The notes beneath the pieces are model-generated. The model searched no databases and was not told where the DNA came from. It saw nothing but the letters and a program-made list of their open reading frames with translations. The position numbers were made by a program, and so were the translations under genes. DNA of 64,000 nucleotides from Tanypteryx hageni (Eukaryota; Arthropoda; Insecta; Odonata; Petaluridae). The DNA is taken from the NCBI GenBank assembly GCA_028673005.1, contig CM054113.1, positions 37,700,117-37,764,116 on the forward strand, given 5' to 3'. This document shows, one piece after another, positions 11,421-22,670 of the stretch (position 1 is its first letter; each line of letters begins with the position of its first letter).

Positions 11421-11890
11421 GGTCTTCATGCAAAGTAGTCGTATTTATTGTCCGATGTCAACCAAAATTGGAATCGGTCGACCAATTTTACCAAAAGTCC
11501 TCAATACCAAATTTCATCAAAATACGTCAAGCAGTTCCCGAATTGAAACAAATTAACATTGTAAACTACATGTAGGTCTTCGTGTAAAGTGGTTGTCATT
11601 GTTGTCCGATTTTACCAATTTTAGCAAAACTCTCCAATACCAAATTTCATCAAAATAAGTCCGGCGGTTCCCGAGTCGAAACAAAGGAACATTGTAGGTC
11701 TTCATGTAAAGTGGTCGTCTTTGTTTTCTGATTTTAACCAAAATTAGAATCGGTCGACCAGTTTTCGCAATACTCCCCAATACCGAATTTCATCATAATA
11801 TGTCCAGCGGTTTCAGAGTTTTAACATGCGGACGGACGGACGGAAACGACCTCCCCTATATGCGTTCACTTCGTGCAAAGAACGCATAAA
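11421..11890 (+). repeat. tandem-unit repeat ending in (GACG)n and a hairpin
   Basis: Three diverged units begin GGTCTTC(A/G)TG(C/T)AAAG at 11421, 11575 and 11698. They share AATACCAAATTTCATC and AATCGGTCGACCA blocks. The last unit runs into GACGGACGGACGG (11831-11843) and a hairpin, TGCGTTC (11861-11867) paired with GAACGCA (11880-11886). The 8.4 kb copy has the same terminal order on the other strand. No protein is encoded and the class is unknown. Confidence 0.6.
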
Positions 11891-13538
11891 AATGTCAAAT
11901 TCCAGTCAGTAAAATAACAATTTCAAATTAAATTAATATTTGAAAGGCTTAAGAAAATTTCAGGCCTATGAATAATTTTAAATTCTCAGGTTAAATTAAT
12001 TATCCGTTGTCTAAATTCTACGTTATTATTTACAGTCTCCAACCTATCGTGTGCTTTTATTCACCACTAGTCGCACTTAATATATCGCCAATATGACATG
12101 TGCCCGAGTGTTGCCACAGAGACAGTACTCGCGTGCACTCGAGAGAAAAACAACTGAATTCCTATATACCGTATTTGTCTTACAATCAGTATTGCCAATG
12201 TCGAGTTCTTTGAAGTCCATTGTTTTTCTCTTTTGGTGAGTCTTATCGCCACCTCTGGCGGAATAAATACCTCGATCCATTGTTGCCATGGAGAAGTGTC
12301 TGATTGCAGGTGTGCTTACGTCAAAATCAAAGAACAAGTTTTCGAAATTCGGAACAGAATCGTGCCACGAAGAATATATAAAAAACCTACGTTCCACTTG
12401 AAAGGAATGACGAACGTTCGTGAAACGCGACTGATTTTGTATCACAAAACTTTTACGCTTTTTTGATTTTTCTCTGCGCAGATTTTGGTGTGTTATCAAT
12501 TTCTTCTCATGTTTGAAACAAAATTAACCATAGTTTAGGAGATAATGACGCCACGGTTCAAATGTTTTGCAACCGTGTAAGATTCTAATCTCAAGACCGG
12601 ATCTTCGCCATTCGTTATTTCAATACTCCCTTTAATTCATCAGCTTCTTTGTCTTACTCTTCTCTTTGTCTCATGTTTTTAATTTGTCCTTGTCTTCATC
12701 TTTGTTATTAATACTATACACTGCACTTTAGACTTAGTGACACATATACGAGATTAGGTGGAAGAGAGGACCAACATGGTCTAACCTCACCAACAAAGGG
12801 TCAAATCAATGAATCTTTTTTATCCGAGCGTCTTTTTTCCAATACTCTCTCTCCCGTTATTCAAAGCACCTCTATGTAACATAAACATTATCCTCAGTTA
12901 AAACCTCTAAGTTACCTGTTTTTTATCTCTTTAAATGGCAATACCTTCATGCATATGCAGATATTGTCGTTTCTCTGAAGGGAAACCTACCGGATTATTA
13001 TTATTCTCTATCGATGGAATAAAAATAAATGCGATGGTTAATAGGAGGCAGTTTGCCTCGCGTGGAAAGGAGCGCGGTTTTTGTACCTTCGGATGGAAGC
13101 GCCTCAGCCTTGGGACGAAGGTTCCTTAACTGCACCTCCTTCTCTCCTTAGGAGAATGAATCGATTAAGGAAATATTTTCCGTTCATGTAGGAACAAGAT
13201 ATTTTTCAGGAGAGAGAAAGAGACAGAAGTAGGTTTCCATGGAAAATGGAGCAAATTATGGGTCCGCGGAGTGGAAAACCCAGGTGAACCACGGAAATAC
13301 CACCATAGAAACAATAACAAGAAATGTAGGAGGAGAAAGAATTACTTGTGATGGCGTTTAGAAATTATATGGACAATTTTTGTTGTTCCTTAACTTGGGG
13401 ATAACTGCTACAGAGAGGATTGTGTGCGACCCGCGAAGCTGTGATTTAAAAAAATGAATTCTAAAATTTTACACTCGAATTCACATTTTTTAAATTGAAT
13501 TATAATAAATCATTTAATATAAATTTAATATAATAAAC
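11891..13538. other. non-coding sequence
   Basis: The longest frame is a 140-residue minus-strand one at 12077-12499. It has no recognisable motif and overlaps frames on the other strand, so I do not call it a gene. Confidence 0.4.
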
Positions 13539-14280
13539 TGGCAGAATTACCCGGCGTTGCTCGGGGAGGGGGGAGGATGTACACATCAGAGAGTTATAAA
13601 TATTTTATTTTAATTTCTAACAATAGTCTAGCCAAAACATGCTAAGCTTCTATCTGTTCTCGTTTGGAAAAGAGTTTCGAACGGCTTCTTGTCGTAATCT
13701 TTGTTTTTCTATGCGGCTCTCTGTGAGTTCTGATGCTCTCGAAGCAGCCTTTCTTTGTGCATTTGATTTGCTGCCAGTTAAACGTGGGTGGCATTGCAAA
13801 TCTAAAAACCATTTAAGTATTACTATTAAAATGAAAACAAACTAACCCCAAAAATTAGAAGTAACTATAGTGATATTCTGTGAAAATGCCATGCAATTTT
13901 CATACTCAAATGTAATTTTTGATCGTTTTCGATCAAGAGACGAAATTGTACGACCTGAATAATATTATTTATACTATTAGGAGTAAATCAGTATGAATTT
14001 GACGACTCTAGGTCAATGATATCATATTTTAATGTTCAAATTACAAAATGACTAAACCTATTCCCGTATTACTCCCGTGTTAATGTTATGGAAATGCTAT
14101 TCTGTGGACGCCATGAGGTTCCCAAGACCCCACGGGTTTCAAACCCCACCTATGCTCTTTCATTTGGTCCTATTAGATAGCATGCCAAGTTTGGTGGCTC
14201 TAGGATCAACCTTGTGGATTTGTATAACCGGACAAACATACAAACCAACACCTAAACAAACTTCTGAATTATAGTAAAGA
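13539..14280 (-). mobile_element. non-autonomous Helitron
   Basis: Read on the minus strand, the element begins TCTTTACTATAATTC at 14280, preceded by A. Near its end it has a hairpin, CCCG...CGGGT, followed by AATTCTGCCAG at 13539 and a flanking T. Helitrons start with TC, end in a hairpin plus CTRR, and insert between A and T. Here the last four bases are CCAG, not CTAG, so the 3' terminus is mutated. A related 5' end lies at 62.9-63.1 kb. No Rep/helicase coding sequence is present. Confidence 0.65.
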
Positions 14281-14339
14281 TGTTAAACCTAAAAACCTCA
14301 AAATTGATTTTCATTTATATGATACCACAGAATCTCAAG

Positions 14340-14460
14340 ATAACTCCCGTGATCCAGTCTAATCCGACGCGTCGGACCATTGGCAAGTTCCATTGCGGCT
14401 CCTCGAAGGATTCGCTACCACTGATGCGGCCCGCCATGTAGAAAAGTTTGCCCACCCCAG
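14340..14460 (-). mobile_element. hAT terminal fragment
   Basis: On the minus strand the sequence from 14460 begins CTGGGGTGGGCAAACTTTTC and continues into CATGGCGGGCCGC. This is a common form of hAT terminus, here with CTGGGG where CAGGGG is usual. The opposite end is not found, so the left boundary is approximate. Confidence 0.5.
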
Positions 14461-15103
14461 TTTTAAACTTAAATTGTATCGCCGAACCGAACTATATTTT
14501 CAAGTAACTTTCAATTTCAGCATCTCGATGAGTTCGGTAAACGTTTCGGATTGAAAAGTTATGAATTTTGCATTTATGTAACTACGGCGTACATCCAGTT
14601 AAGCGACGTGAGTACTAAATGCGCTGCCATATCGTCGATGCATGAAAAAAGAAATAGCAGATAAAAACCACTGCTGAAAATATCGGTGAATTGCGCATTT
14701 AATTTAGTATCGTTTATTCAGGATATGTACTTTTAAAAAGAAAAAGAAGTTAAGATACTTTTAATGGAGATGGAGACAAGGAATACTTTCGGTCAATCGC
14801 GATGCTTTTGAATGCAATAGAGAGGACGAGAAGTTCACCGACGGTGAAGATCTGCTGTCACTACCTTTTTGGGACACATTAGTAACGATAGCGTATGTTC
14901 GTGTTTTAATAAATCATTCATTAGCCTTCAGCTGAGGTCTTCGACCTTTTTTTCTTGCTGACGTAGCCTTTCAAGCATTTTTTTAAAAACAGTCGCGTGC
15001 CCCATGGAGCATTTCAAATTGATAATAAAACGGACCAATTTTCTTTTTCCGAAATAAGCACTTAAATGTAGAAAATGGACTACTTAAGTACATATCTTCA
15101 GAA
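14461..15103. other. non-coding sequence
   Basis: Nothing recognised. Confidence 0.4.
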
Positions 15104-15162
15104 GCCATAACAAGGTTATAAAAAACAGAAGCGAATTTCGGCTGCCGTGCAGCCGTCTTCTG
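15104..15162 (-). repeat. Penelope-tail-like hairpin, copy 2
   Basis: The stem CGGCTGC/GCAGCCG (15139-15155) has a 3-nt loop. On the minus strand it is preceded by CAGAAGA and followed by AAATTCGC, then TATAACCTTGTTATGGC. The order matches copy 1 at 3.6 kb and the stemless copy 3 at 37.8 kb. Confidence 0.5.
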
Positions 15163-16192
15163 TGGTGATTCGCCGAAATTAGATTCTAAAATTTGGAGAT
15201 CTCTAAGACAAGTTCTTAATTTGTCATTCTTTTATAAGTGCTTATTACTGAATTTGTTTTCAGCCACAAGACGAGCAGAATAATTCTTAAGTGGGCATGA
15301 TGGTTGTAAATATTTTAAAACAAAATATGATAAGATTCTCTTTTCCGTGTATTTTTAAAAACGGTCAAAATGACCTCTTGCAAGAAAAGACCTCCCATTT
15401 TTCAATGATTTATTTACGGTTATGAAGGCTTCTGTTAAAAGATACGCGAAAACATTGAAACGATTTTCTATTCTAAATCCTCATAGTCGGTAAAATAATG
15501 CCTAAATCATTTTATGATTCTTCATCGTAACATCGAAACCTATGCCTCCAAAGCTATGCATGACAAGAAGCCCAAACCAGGACTAATGCAGCCTGGTTTC
15601 CCAAAGTTGACCTCCCGAATTGATTACTTACATTGACAGGAAATGTTTCAGTGTGTTTAGTTATTCCAAGGAATTCTCATATCATAAATACCACTTGTAG
15701 TTCATAGTTTATCAATGATAGAGAAAAATTGGAAAACAAATTAATAGAGCGTTATCAGGTTTAAAATACTAAAAACAATGTCAAAATCTCATTCTGACAT
15801 TTTGCATGTATTTTTTTAAATAAACGAATTTAATAAATGTTACTGTTTATACGCTAATACGTCTGGATCAACTGTCCATTTCTGAGGGGTAGTTGAGTAG
15901 AAAAGAAAATAACCCATTTGTTCACTCGTCTATGCTCAAGCCGAGTTCGGTAATAATCGTCTCCATGACAACAATCGATAAAATGCGATTTAAAACACAA
16001 AAACGCTTTGTTTTAGTATAAATTCAAGTAATTACGATCAATTATCAAAATTAGGTGATAAGAATTAGAATTTACATTCTTTTCCCCTTAGAACAGTACA
16101 AACCTCGCTCCGATATCACAATTTTAAGATATTTTAATTTATTAAAGAAAACATCTCTGCACGATGGATTTGAGATTTCCTATGTTAAACAA
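15163..16192. other. non-coding AT-rich sequence
   Basis: Nothing recognised. Confidence 0.4.
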
Positions 16193-16390
16193 ATAGGGGA
16201 AAAATTCCTGGAATCGAACCCGGGACTTTAATCTTGGCCAAAAAAATATAGCCCGGAGGTAGGCCCTAGCAGCACGAGCCTCATATAAAGTTTCATGAAA
16301 ATCGGTCTATTGGTTCAAAAGTTGTTAGTAGGGGACACACATACACACACACAGACAGGACCACTTCATGAGGCTATGTTTCCTTTGGAA
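16193..16390 (-). repeat. tRNA-like SINE fragment with TE-type flank
   Basis: On the minus strand CCCGGGTTCGATTCC is a strong B box. To its right on the plus strand is a stretch with TTTCATGAAAATCGGTC and a (CA)n run (about 16329-16350), wording typical of dispersed arthropod repeats. There is no paired acceptor stem, so this is not a tRNA gene. Confidence 0.45.
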
Positions 16391-16930
16391 ACCAGCCTAA
16401 AACTGAAATAAGAAGAAAATTATTACTTGTAATTATTTGAAGTTGCCCTTTAAATATCCACATATCAATAAATTTACTTATAGTGAGAGTGGCCTAAACA
16501 GAGAGGTTTGCTAACATTTTAACCGAGCGTGTTCCATTACAAGTTGACAGTTCTTGTTAGATTAGGATAGGTTAAATTGGAAGTTAATTCAAATTATGCA
16601 ATGTCCTTTACGCGAAAACATAATGAAAATATTAACATTTTAACATGTTTTTTAAATATCCAATTATTGTTTTACAAATTTCTGGCAATACAGTTTATCG
16701 ACCACTTTATAAGAATATTTTTACTGGTCGGATAAAATAATCTCGCGGACCGAAAAATGACCAAATTTATATCTTATTTTTAAGAAAAATCCTAAATATA
16801 ATAACGAATGCCTTAGTTTTAACATTGGTTTCAGAAGTAACTTTTTATATAAGTAACATCATTGGATTTTACGTGTTTTTTCCATTATCCTTTTACTTCC
16901 ATTAAATGCGGATAATCGGAGGTTCTTTTT
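16391..16930. other. non-coding AT-rich sequence
   Basis: Nothing recognised. Confidence 0.4.
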
Positions 16931-17180
16931 TTATGTTTTCATGTAGCTTTGTTGGTAGCTATTTGATGACCAAATTTTTATGTACTTTGTTGATAAGTGA
17001 ATAGGTTTGGAAGTCACTTCGTTAAAAATTTAGTTCTTAACCTCATTTATATCTTCATTAGTAACTACGTCGATAATTTTGCTGAATTTTCTTGAAAATT
17101 ACTTCTTTGGTGACTTCATTCTTGACTTTGTCGATAGCATCACTGGCAACTTCGTTGATAATTTCGCTGACTTTTCATAT
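16931..17180 (-). repeat. degenerate tandem repeat with coding-like pattern
   Basis: On the minus strand two units 85 bp apart (about 17157 and 17072) translate in different frames to VSEIINEVASDAIDKVKN and FSKIIDVVTNEDINEVKN, which align along their whole length. A third unit reads IFNEVTSKPIH and a weaker one LINKVHK. The 85-bp spacing is not a multiple of three and stops intervene. If it ever coded, it is now decayed. It could equally be a minisatellite with chance similarity. Confidence 0.4.
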
Positions 17181-17439
17181 AACTTACAAAGGTACATCGC
17201 GGAAAACTGAAACTTTTCCCGTATCTCAAACGCTTTCAAGTTCTTTTAAGATTTTAAATGATTTCTTTGAGATTCACAAATTTGTTAATGCGGAATTAAA
17301 TTTCCGATCCGTTGACTTTTTAATAGTTTATCGTACTTCACCCCGGAGCATCAAATCATTTCTAGTAGAAAAGACATTTCACATTAGGTTGTTTTCCACT
17401 TCCTCGATCCCTTTCCCTGCATGTCGAGACATCTCGGGT

Positions 17440-17712
17440 TGATTGCACCCTTAACCACACTTTGACCACCCTCCCCTAATTCTCTCCTCCCCTTCCCCTC
17501 TTCCCCCATTCTCCCCACATCCTCCCCTACGAGGAAAACCTTTCTCTCTTCCTATCCTCTCTCCCCTCCCTCCCCTAGAGTCCATCCCTCTTTAAATCAA
17601 TGCCTTCTCCCCCTCTATCTCCCTCTCTCCCTCCGTATCCCTACTCTCCCCTCCGCATCCCTACTCTCCCCTCCGCGGCCGTACGTAGTGCAGCGCCGTG
17701 GGGATCTTAACT
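17440..17712 (+). promoter_or_regulatory. pyrimidine-rich promoter-proximal tract
   Basis: Almost pure C/T sequence from 17455 to 17690 (so GAGAG-rich on the minus strand) includes two exact 20-bp tandem units starting TCCCTACTCTCCCC at 17638 and 17658. It ends in CTCCGCGGCCGTACG, immediately before the initiator. CT/GA tracts beside CpG-rich starts are common in animal promoters. GAGA-factor binding would be inference. Confidence 0.5.
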
Positions 17713-17717
17713 TCAGT
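17713..17717 (+). promoter_or_regulatory. TCAGT initiator, candidate transcription start
   Basis: TCAGT is the arthropod initiator consensus. It lies inside a locally CpG-rich block, downstream of the CT tract and about 270 bp upstream of a good start codon. No TATA box is obvious. A single pentamer is weak alone, so support comes from context. Confidence 0.45.
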
Positions 17718-17982
17718 GCGAGCCAGGCCTTCTCGCCGACCGCACCTATACCAGCTCATAAACGCGAGAGCATTCCCTTGACTTCATTTTTAACACGCGC
17801 ATGCGCAGGTGCGTCATAGCCGTCTCGGTGGACGCAGCTTTCTTCTGAAAGGTCCGCCTTGGCCGGTTTCCATCTCCAGGATTCGTAGCGGTACCGACTC
17901 ATCCTTCCCGTCGGGAGTCAGCTGTCTAGACGAGCCTTCGAAACATCCGCCGCCGCAGCAGCAACAGGAAGGAGCAGCAGCC

Positions 17983-18036
17983 ATGCCTCCCATATCGCTG
18001 GGGCTATCGGACGATCAGAGGTTCGCCCTCATGAAG
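17983..18036 (+). CDS. probable first coding exon of a SEC14-like lipid-binding protein (partial)
   Basis: The ATG at 17983 has a strong Kozak context (GCAGCCATGC). It opens an 18-residue exon, MPPISLGLSDDQRFALMK, which ends at AAG and is followed at once by the splice donor GTCAGT (18037). The pattern LSxxQxxALxK just before a phase-0 boundary resembles the N-terminus of animal SEC14-like (CRAL-TRIO) proteins, in which FR and the CRAL-TRIO N-terminal helices would follow. Those proteins bind hydrophobic ligands such as phospholipids or tocopherol in the cytosol. The frame is also open upstream to an ATG at 17809, giving a proline/glutamine-rich extension that I consider 5' leader. I found no second exon in the window, so the name rests on 18 residues. 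It could be another gene. Confidence 0.45.
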
Positions 18037-18042
18037 GTCAGT
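18037..18042 (+). promoter_or_regulatory. splice donor of the first exon
   Basis: AAG|GTCAGT is a good match to the metazoan 5' splice site and directly follows the coding exon. Read-through past it gives only low-complexity sequence to a stop at 18132, consistent with an intron. Confidence 0.55.
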
Positions 18043-18637
18043 TACGTCTCCTTGTGTTTGGGGTCGGAAGTAAACTTTCTCTCTATAGCCCCTCCCCCTC
18101 CTGGATCCCCTCGTGGCGAAACTCGTTTCTAGCGTGTTAGACGCGGCTTATAGATATAATATGCTTATGACCAGGGGAATTTTTAAAAAGTGTTACAGAA
18201 CACGTGGATAATCTGTCTACGGAATGCACTTCGAATTGGGTTTCTTTTCCTTAAATGACAAATGACAGGAAAGGGTATGCCGGAACTATTTCAGCTGATT
18301 GGTTTAAGATATTATGGGAATGATTCCGATTAGATCATACCCTTAAAAACGTCTTCACCCTAAGCTGAATTTTCGATTCTCTAATAACAGAACGTCTTTA
18401 ATTCGATTTTTTTGTAAATCGAAGAGGTCTTTCCTGCATGTATTCATGTGTATTAATTCGTATTTTCTGTCCCGAGTTTTTTAATTTTTCTTCTCAACCT
18501 CCCCTCTATGTCTGACGGTTTTTTAATGAAAGAAATACTGTCCACTCGAGTGAGAATATAAGATTTGTACAAAATTCGAGATATGCGATTTCAGGCAAAG
18601 AAATTAAACATCATCTCCCGAATTTTCTTAAGCTAAA
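18043..18637 (+). other. probable start of intron 1
   Basis: Non-coding sequence after the donor with nothing else recognised. If the exon call is right, everything to the right may be a long first intron, because no acceptor exon was identified. Confidence 0.35.
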
Positions 18638-18670
18638 CTAGTGGTTCCCAAATTTGGTGCCGAGGAAAAC
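18638..18670 (+). mobile_element. hAT left-terminus fragment
   Basis: AGTGGTTCCCAAATTTGGTGC resembles a hAT terminal inverted repeat, but the matching right end is not found nearby. It may belong to the same cluster as the 18.84 kb element. Confidence 0.35.
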
Positions 18671-18838
18671 GTTGAATAAATAAATGAACAACTTGTAAAT
18701 ATTGACAAGTCTGATGGGCAATAATGATGTAATACCAACAATGCGCAGTGCGTCTAAGCGTTGAGATTCCCGAATGTATACATATGCACCCTTGTTTTCA
18801 ATGTTGGGATGCCGCGAAATACTGTCCATCTCTTAAAG

Positions 18839-19190
18839 CAGTGGTTTCCAAATTGTGGGACGCGCCCCCCGAGGGGGGCGCGATGGGTAGTTCGGGTAAG
18901 TATTTCTCGTATATTTAATTTCCGTCCTAACCATCCTAATCTTGAGACCTACAATATGCAGCAGCCGAATTCTAGTCCTCAATTGACTAGGAGGTATCGT
19001 TTGCGTCCATGTTTTTCTTATGGTAATGGTAATTGTATGTCCAGTAGGTATTGTTTATGAACTGTAATTGAACATGGTATAGAGGGGGGCGCGAAGTTAG
19101 TTTTCTTAGCGAGGGAGGGCGCTGCTTTGTAACGTTTGGAAACTTCTGTCTCAAAGGATGCCGCGCCTAAATAAATATTTTGAACCACTG
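18839..19190 (+). mobile_element. hAT-type miniature element
   Basis: It starts CAGTGGTTTCCAAATTG and ends with TTTTGAACCACTG, an imperfect terminal inverted repeat. Internally the left part has GGGACGCGCCCCCCG and the right GAGGGGGGCGCGAAG, a GC-rich pair typical of a widespread hAT family. The flanking 8-mers (TCTTAAAG and TTCTAGAC) are not a clear duplication, so the copy is old or a flank has changed. No protein is encoded. Confidence 0.6.
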
Positions 19191-21246
19191 TTCTAGACGT
19201 TCGAATAATAGAAGTTTTACTTTTCGGTCTGCACATACCTGAAATACGTAAAGATATCATCCTTAAGAGAAACCAAAAATCTTTTCGTTTGAACTTGAGG
19301 TGAAAAACTTTTTTTCAAGAGATGACTACGTTTTCTAGACCGCGTCTGCCTTCTCCGATTTAATTCTCTGAATCCGTCTCAGAGGTCAGTCATTCCATAG
19401 AGTCATCTCTCGCCGAGGATGTGTAACGTGCAATCTACAAAAAAGTAGTTTGTTTTATATGGTCTAGAAGAGGCTTTTATCACACCAAACAAAGACTCTT
19501 GAGGTCATTTTGTGGAGAGTCGTATCTTGTTGAAGAAAGATCCTAGCATTAAAAAACCATAATGGATACTACTTACCGTGAGGACTTGATGTTAATAATC
19601 CCTTAAGAGCTCTTCACTTTTAAAAACCATAAAATCACAACTTCTCAAGATATTTTTGAACAGTAATAATATAATGAACTACTTTACATAGATGGAACCA
19701 TAACACACGACAGAATATGTACAAAATGAATGGTAACACGTTTTACGTTAATGAATTTGAAATCTACATCATAGTTTTTGGTAGCTTAGATCTCAAAACT
19801 AGTGCTTTAAATTCATCTTCTTTGGATACTCCTCTATTTTCTCATGTCCCATCTACTTATTTTTGTAAGTAAATGTGTGATCTCTATCTTTATATTGAAC
19901 AAGCAATCAATGAGAGAAAAACAGAAACTGAGGTATAACAGTACACAAATGTTTCAATGAAAAAGAGGGAACAAGTATTTATTTGAAATTTTAATATGTT
20001 GAGTATACTTAAAAACATAGTGAACAGTACACGTGTTACTCATAAAGAGCTCTTCACAAATCATTCATTTTAATAATTTTTGAAGGAGATGCATCAATTT
20101 ATTTGTCCACTGAAAAATTCAGTTGAAACAAAGAATGTAGAATACCATTTCAGTTTCACCACATAACTTCACTTGATGTGAACCAGTAATTTTAGAATTG
20201 GTTAATATTCATTGTTGTATAATATGTGTAAGTGGGCATTGTTCATGTGTGGATAGGCCGTTCATTTTCACCCGTGGTGGGCAATAATGACACAGTTGTT
20301 GTTGCTTCGTTAAAAATAAACCATTGAACAATTTCCTCGAAACTTTTTCTTTGGCCGTAACTTACATGTTTTATTTATTTCTGGTCATGAAGGTTACACT
20401 CATTTAATATTATTGCCACGAGGTAAAACCTTAATTTGTTTTCTATTATAGAGAAGTAATTACAATCTGATGGAAATAAATCTATTCACTCCGATAACAT
20501 CCACGCATTTAATTTATCCCCGTCTCGCGTTTCCTTGAAAATGCTTAGAACTCGACTCATTAAGCTGCAGTATTCTATTGTAAATCCTTTAGATAAAGTA
20601 CATGAATATACCTTGTTCCACCGATTTTATCATACGGCAGTGATTAATAATTAAAAGCACTTCAAATGCGGACATAGAAATACGTAGTGCATATTATCTT
20701 ACGTAATAGATTCCAATACATTTTGTCGCGCGCGGTATGCTAAACTCATCGCTCTTAATTCTGTTCGAGTTCTGTATAACAAAGAATTGCTACTCATTAT
20801 GAAAATCAACAATCATTGACCAACCAATGGCTGCTTTGCAGTTTAAATGTGCATTTGGTGCGCTGTAGATTTTTGTATGATCACGATAGGAGATATTTTC
20901 TTTTATACAAACCGCGAAGTGTCCTCGATTGTTCATTTCTTCTTTAGTCTTCATAATCATTTCGAAAAAAGTCGCTGCAAACGGCAGCCGAATCCGTTAA
21001 AAAAGGAGAGAATGGGAAGAAAGCGTTAGGTGACCATTGAAGTAGTATTGGACATTGTCAACTTAACACCACCTGTTGGCAGAACAGTTATCTTGAGAGT
21101 TGAGGGTCAGAAAAATTAATAGATGTACAGTAAAATCACGTCAAGGCAACTCCCGCGGTTACTATATTTTCGTGATTTCTATTGAATACCTTTATAATGA
21201 CTGAATCTGTTATGATGAGATTGTGGTATAAACTCGTTAATTCAAA
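19191..21246. other. non-coding sequence
   Basis: No gene, RNA or defined repeat recognised. Confidence 0.4.
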
Positions 21247-21361
21247 ATTTGACATTTTAGAAGGAGAAAAAATCCTGTACTTAACTGGGAATTGAACCAG
21301 GGTCTCCCACTTGTCGGGTAAGTCAAGTACAGGATTTTTTTCTTCTTCTCAAATGTCAAAT
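21247..21361. repeat. fold-back SINE-related element
   Basis: The left end TTTGACATTTTAGAAGG leads into AAAAAATCCTGTACTT. The right end AAGTACAGGATTTTTTT leads into TCTCAAATGTCAAA. These are inverted copies of the SINE tail seen at 10.0 and 55.2 kb. Between them is GAACCAGGGTCTCCCACTTGTCGGG, the minus-strand B-box region with a degraded box. The structure could form a long hairpin. Confidence 0.6.
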
Positions 21362-22631
21362 TTCAGTCTAAGCTTTATGCACACATGCATAAGACATCAT
21401 TTCCTCAACTTTCCATTTTATCGTAAATTCAAACTTCAATGGGTCAGAATTTTCATTGCTTCTAATAGCGAGGTTTGCAACAAGGTCTGTTCTAATAACG
21501 AATATATATTTACTAACGTTTTCACAAGAGAATCAAGAATACCCCCTTTAAACGAATATTTTTAAATTACCCATTTTGGGTTAACGAGGTTTTATAATAT
21601 GTTACCGATGCATTCGCAAATAAATGAAGTATACTTCGTACGGACGAACATGAGTGTTTTATTTTTTAAGAAATAATTGACACTACGAGTAGATCAGTAA
21701 CAAGAACTCGTAGACATATATTGGGAGGGCGGGCTACAGAGCCTGTACGGTGTACGACCTTACCTCTATTTAGAATTTCGTATAGTTTGTTGTAGTGCAG
21801 CTTCCCTCATAAACCACTCTGTAGATCTGGAGGTTTTTCTTTTTATAAATACAAACCCGGATTTTGAGTTTGAATTTGTCGCGAAGTTAGGCCATCTATA
21901 CATGTTATTTTTAATATACGGTCAATCACTCGGGCATTTCATGTATACAATCAACATTGAACTTGAGAATAATTTTGAAACGAAAAAAAAACTTGACTTC
22001 AATGCTATGTTTTTTCCGGCCAAAGCGAAAGATATTACGCAGATTACACATGAGAATTAAAGTGCGGTAAATCTTCCGATGAGAAAACTTTTTTACCCAC
22101 GCACAAAAAAACCTTATGTGTAGTGTCGCATCTCCGATTATTTGGCATTTCGGAGGACCTCAAACATTGAGGCTATTAAGATTTTGTCTCTGAACCGAAA
22201 CATAAACAACTTCCAAATATTAACTCTTTCCTAACAATTTCGTAGACGAGTCTTAGAGTTTCTCCTCGCTTCACTTCCTAGTATACGCAATTGCCTCGCC
22301 CAAAGAACGGTTAAATGGCTCTAGGCTCCCTTCGATGAATTATTTTTGTAGAGACAATTCGCATTAATTGCCGAGGGAGGGAGTAATAGACATAAGGTTT
22401 CGCCGTCACTAAAATGGATTTAAATGCTTGTTCAAATAATTCTGACATCATAATTCCATGAATTGAAAATTCGACTACGACCGTAAACAAAGAAAGGAAT
22501 TTAGCGAGAGGAACAGAGCACTAATTTATGATAATAATTCCATTTGTTTAGGTCTTTTTAAATATGATATTACATTCGGTGGTCGCATAAGTCTCTTAAC
22601 TGATGATAAAGCAAACGGTCGCCGCTTCTCT

Positions 22632-22634
<3 letters not shown>
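21362..22634. other. non-coding sequence
   Basis: Nothing recognised. Confidence 0.4.

Positions 22635-22669
<35 letters not shown>
22635..22669. repeat. (AT)n microsatellite
   Basis: Uninterrupted AT dinucleotide run. Confidence 0.95.

Positions 22670-22670
<1 letters not shown>

Noticed and set aside
12077..12499. 140-residue minus-strand frame
   Set aside because: No motif, competing frames on the other strand, and no promoter or splice context.
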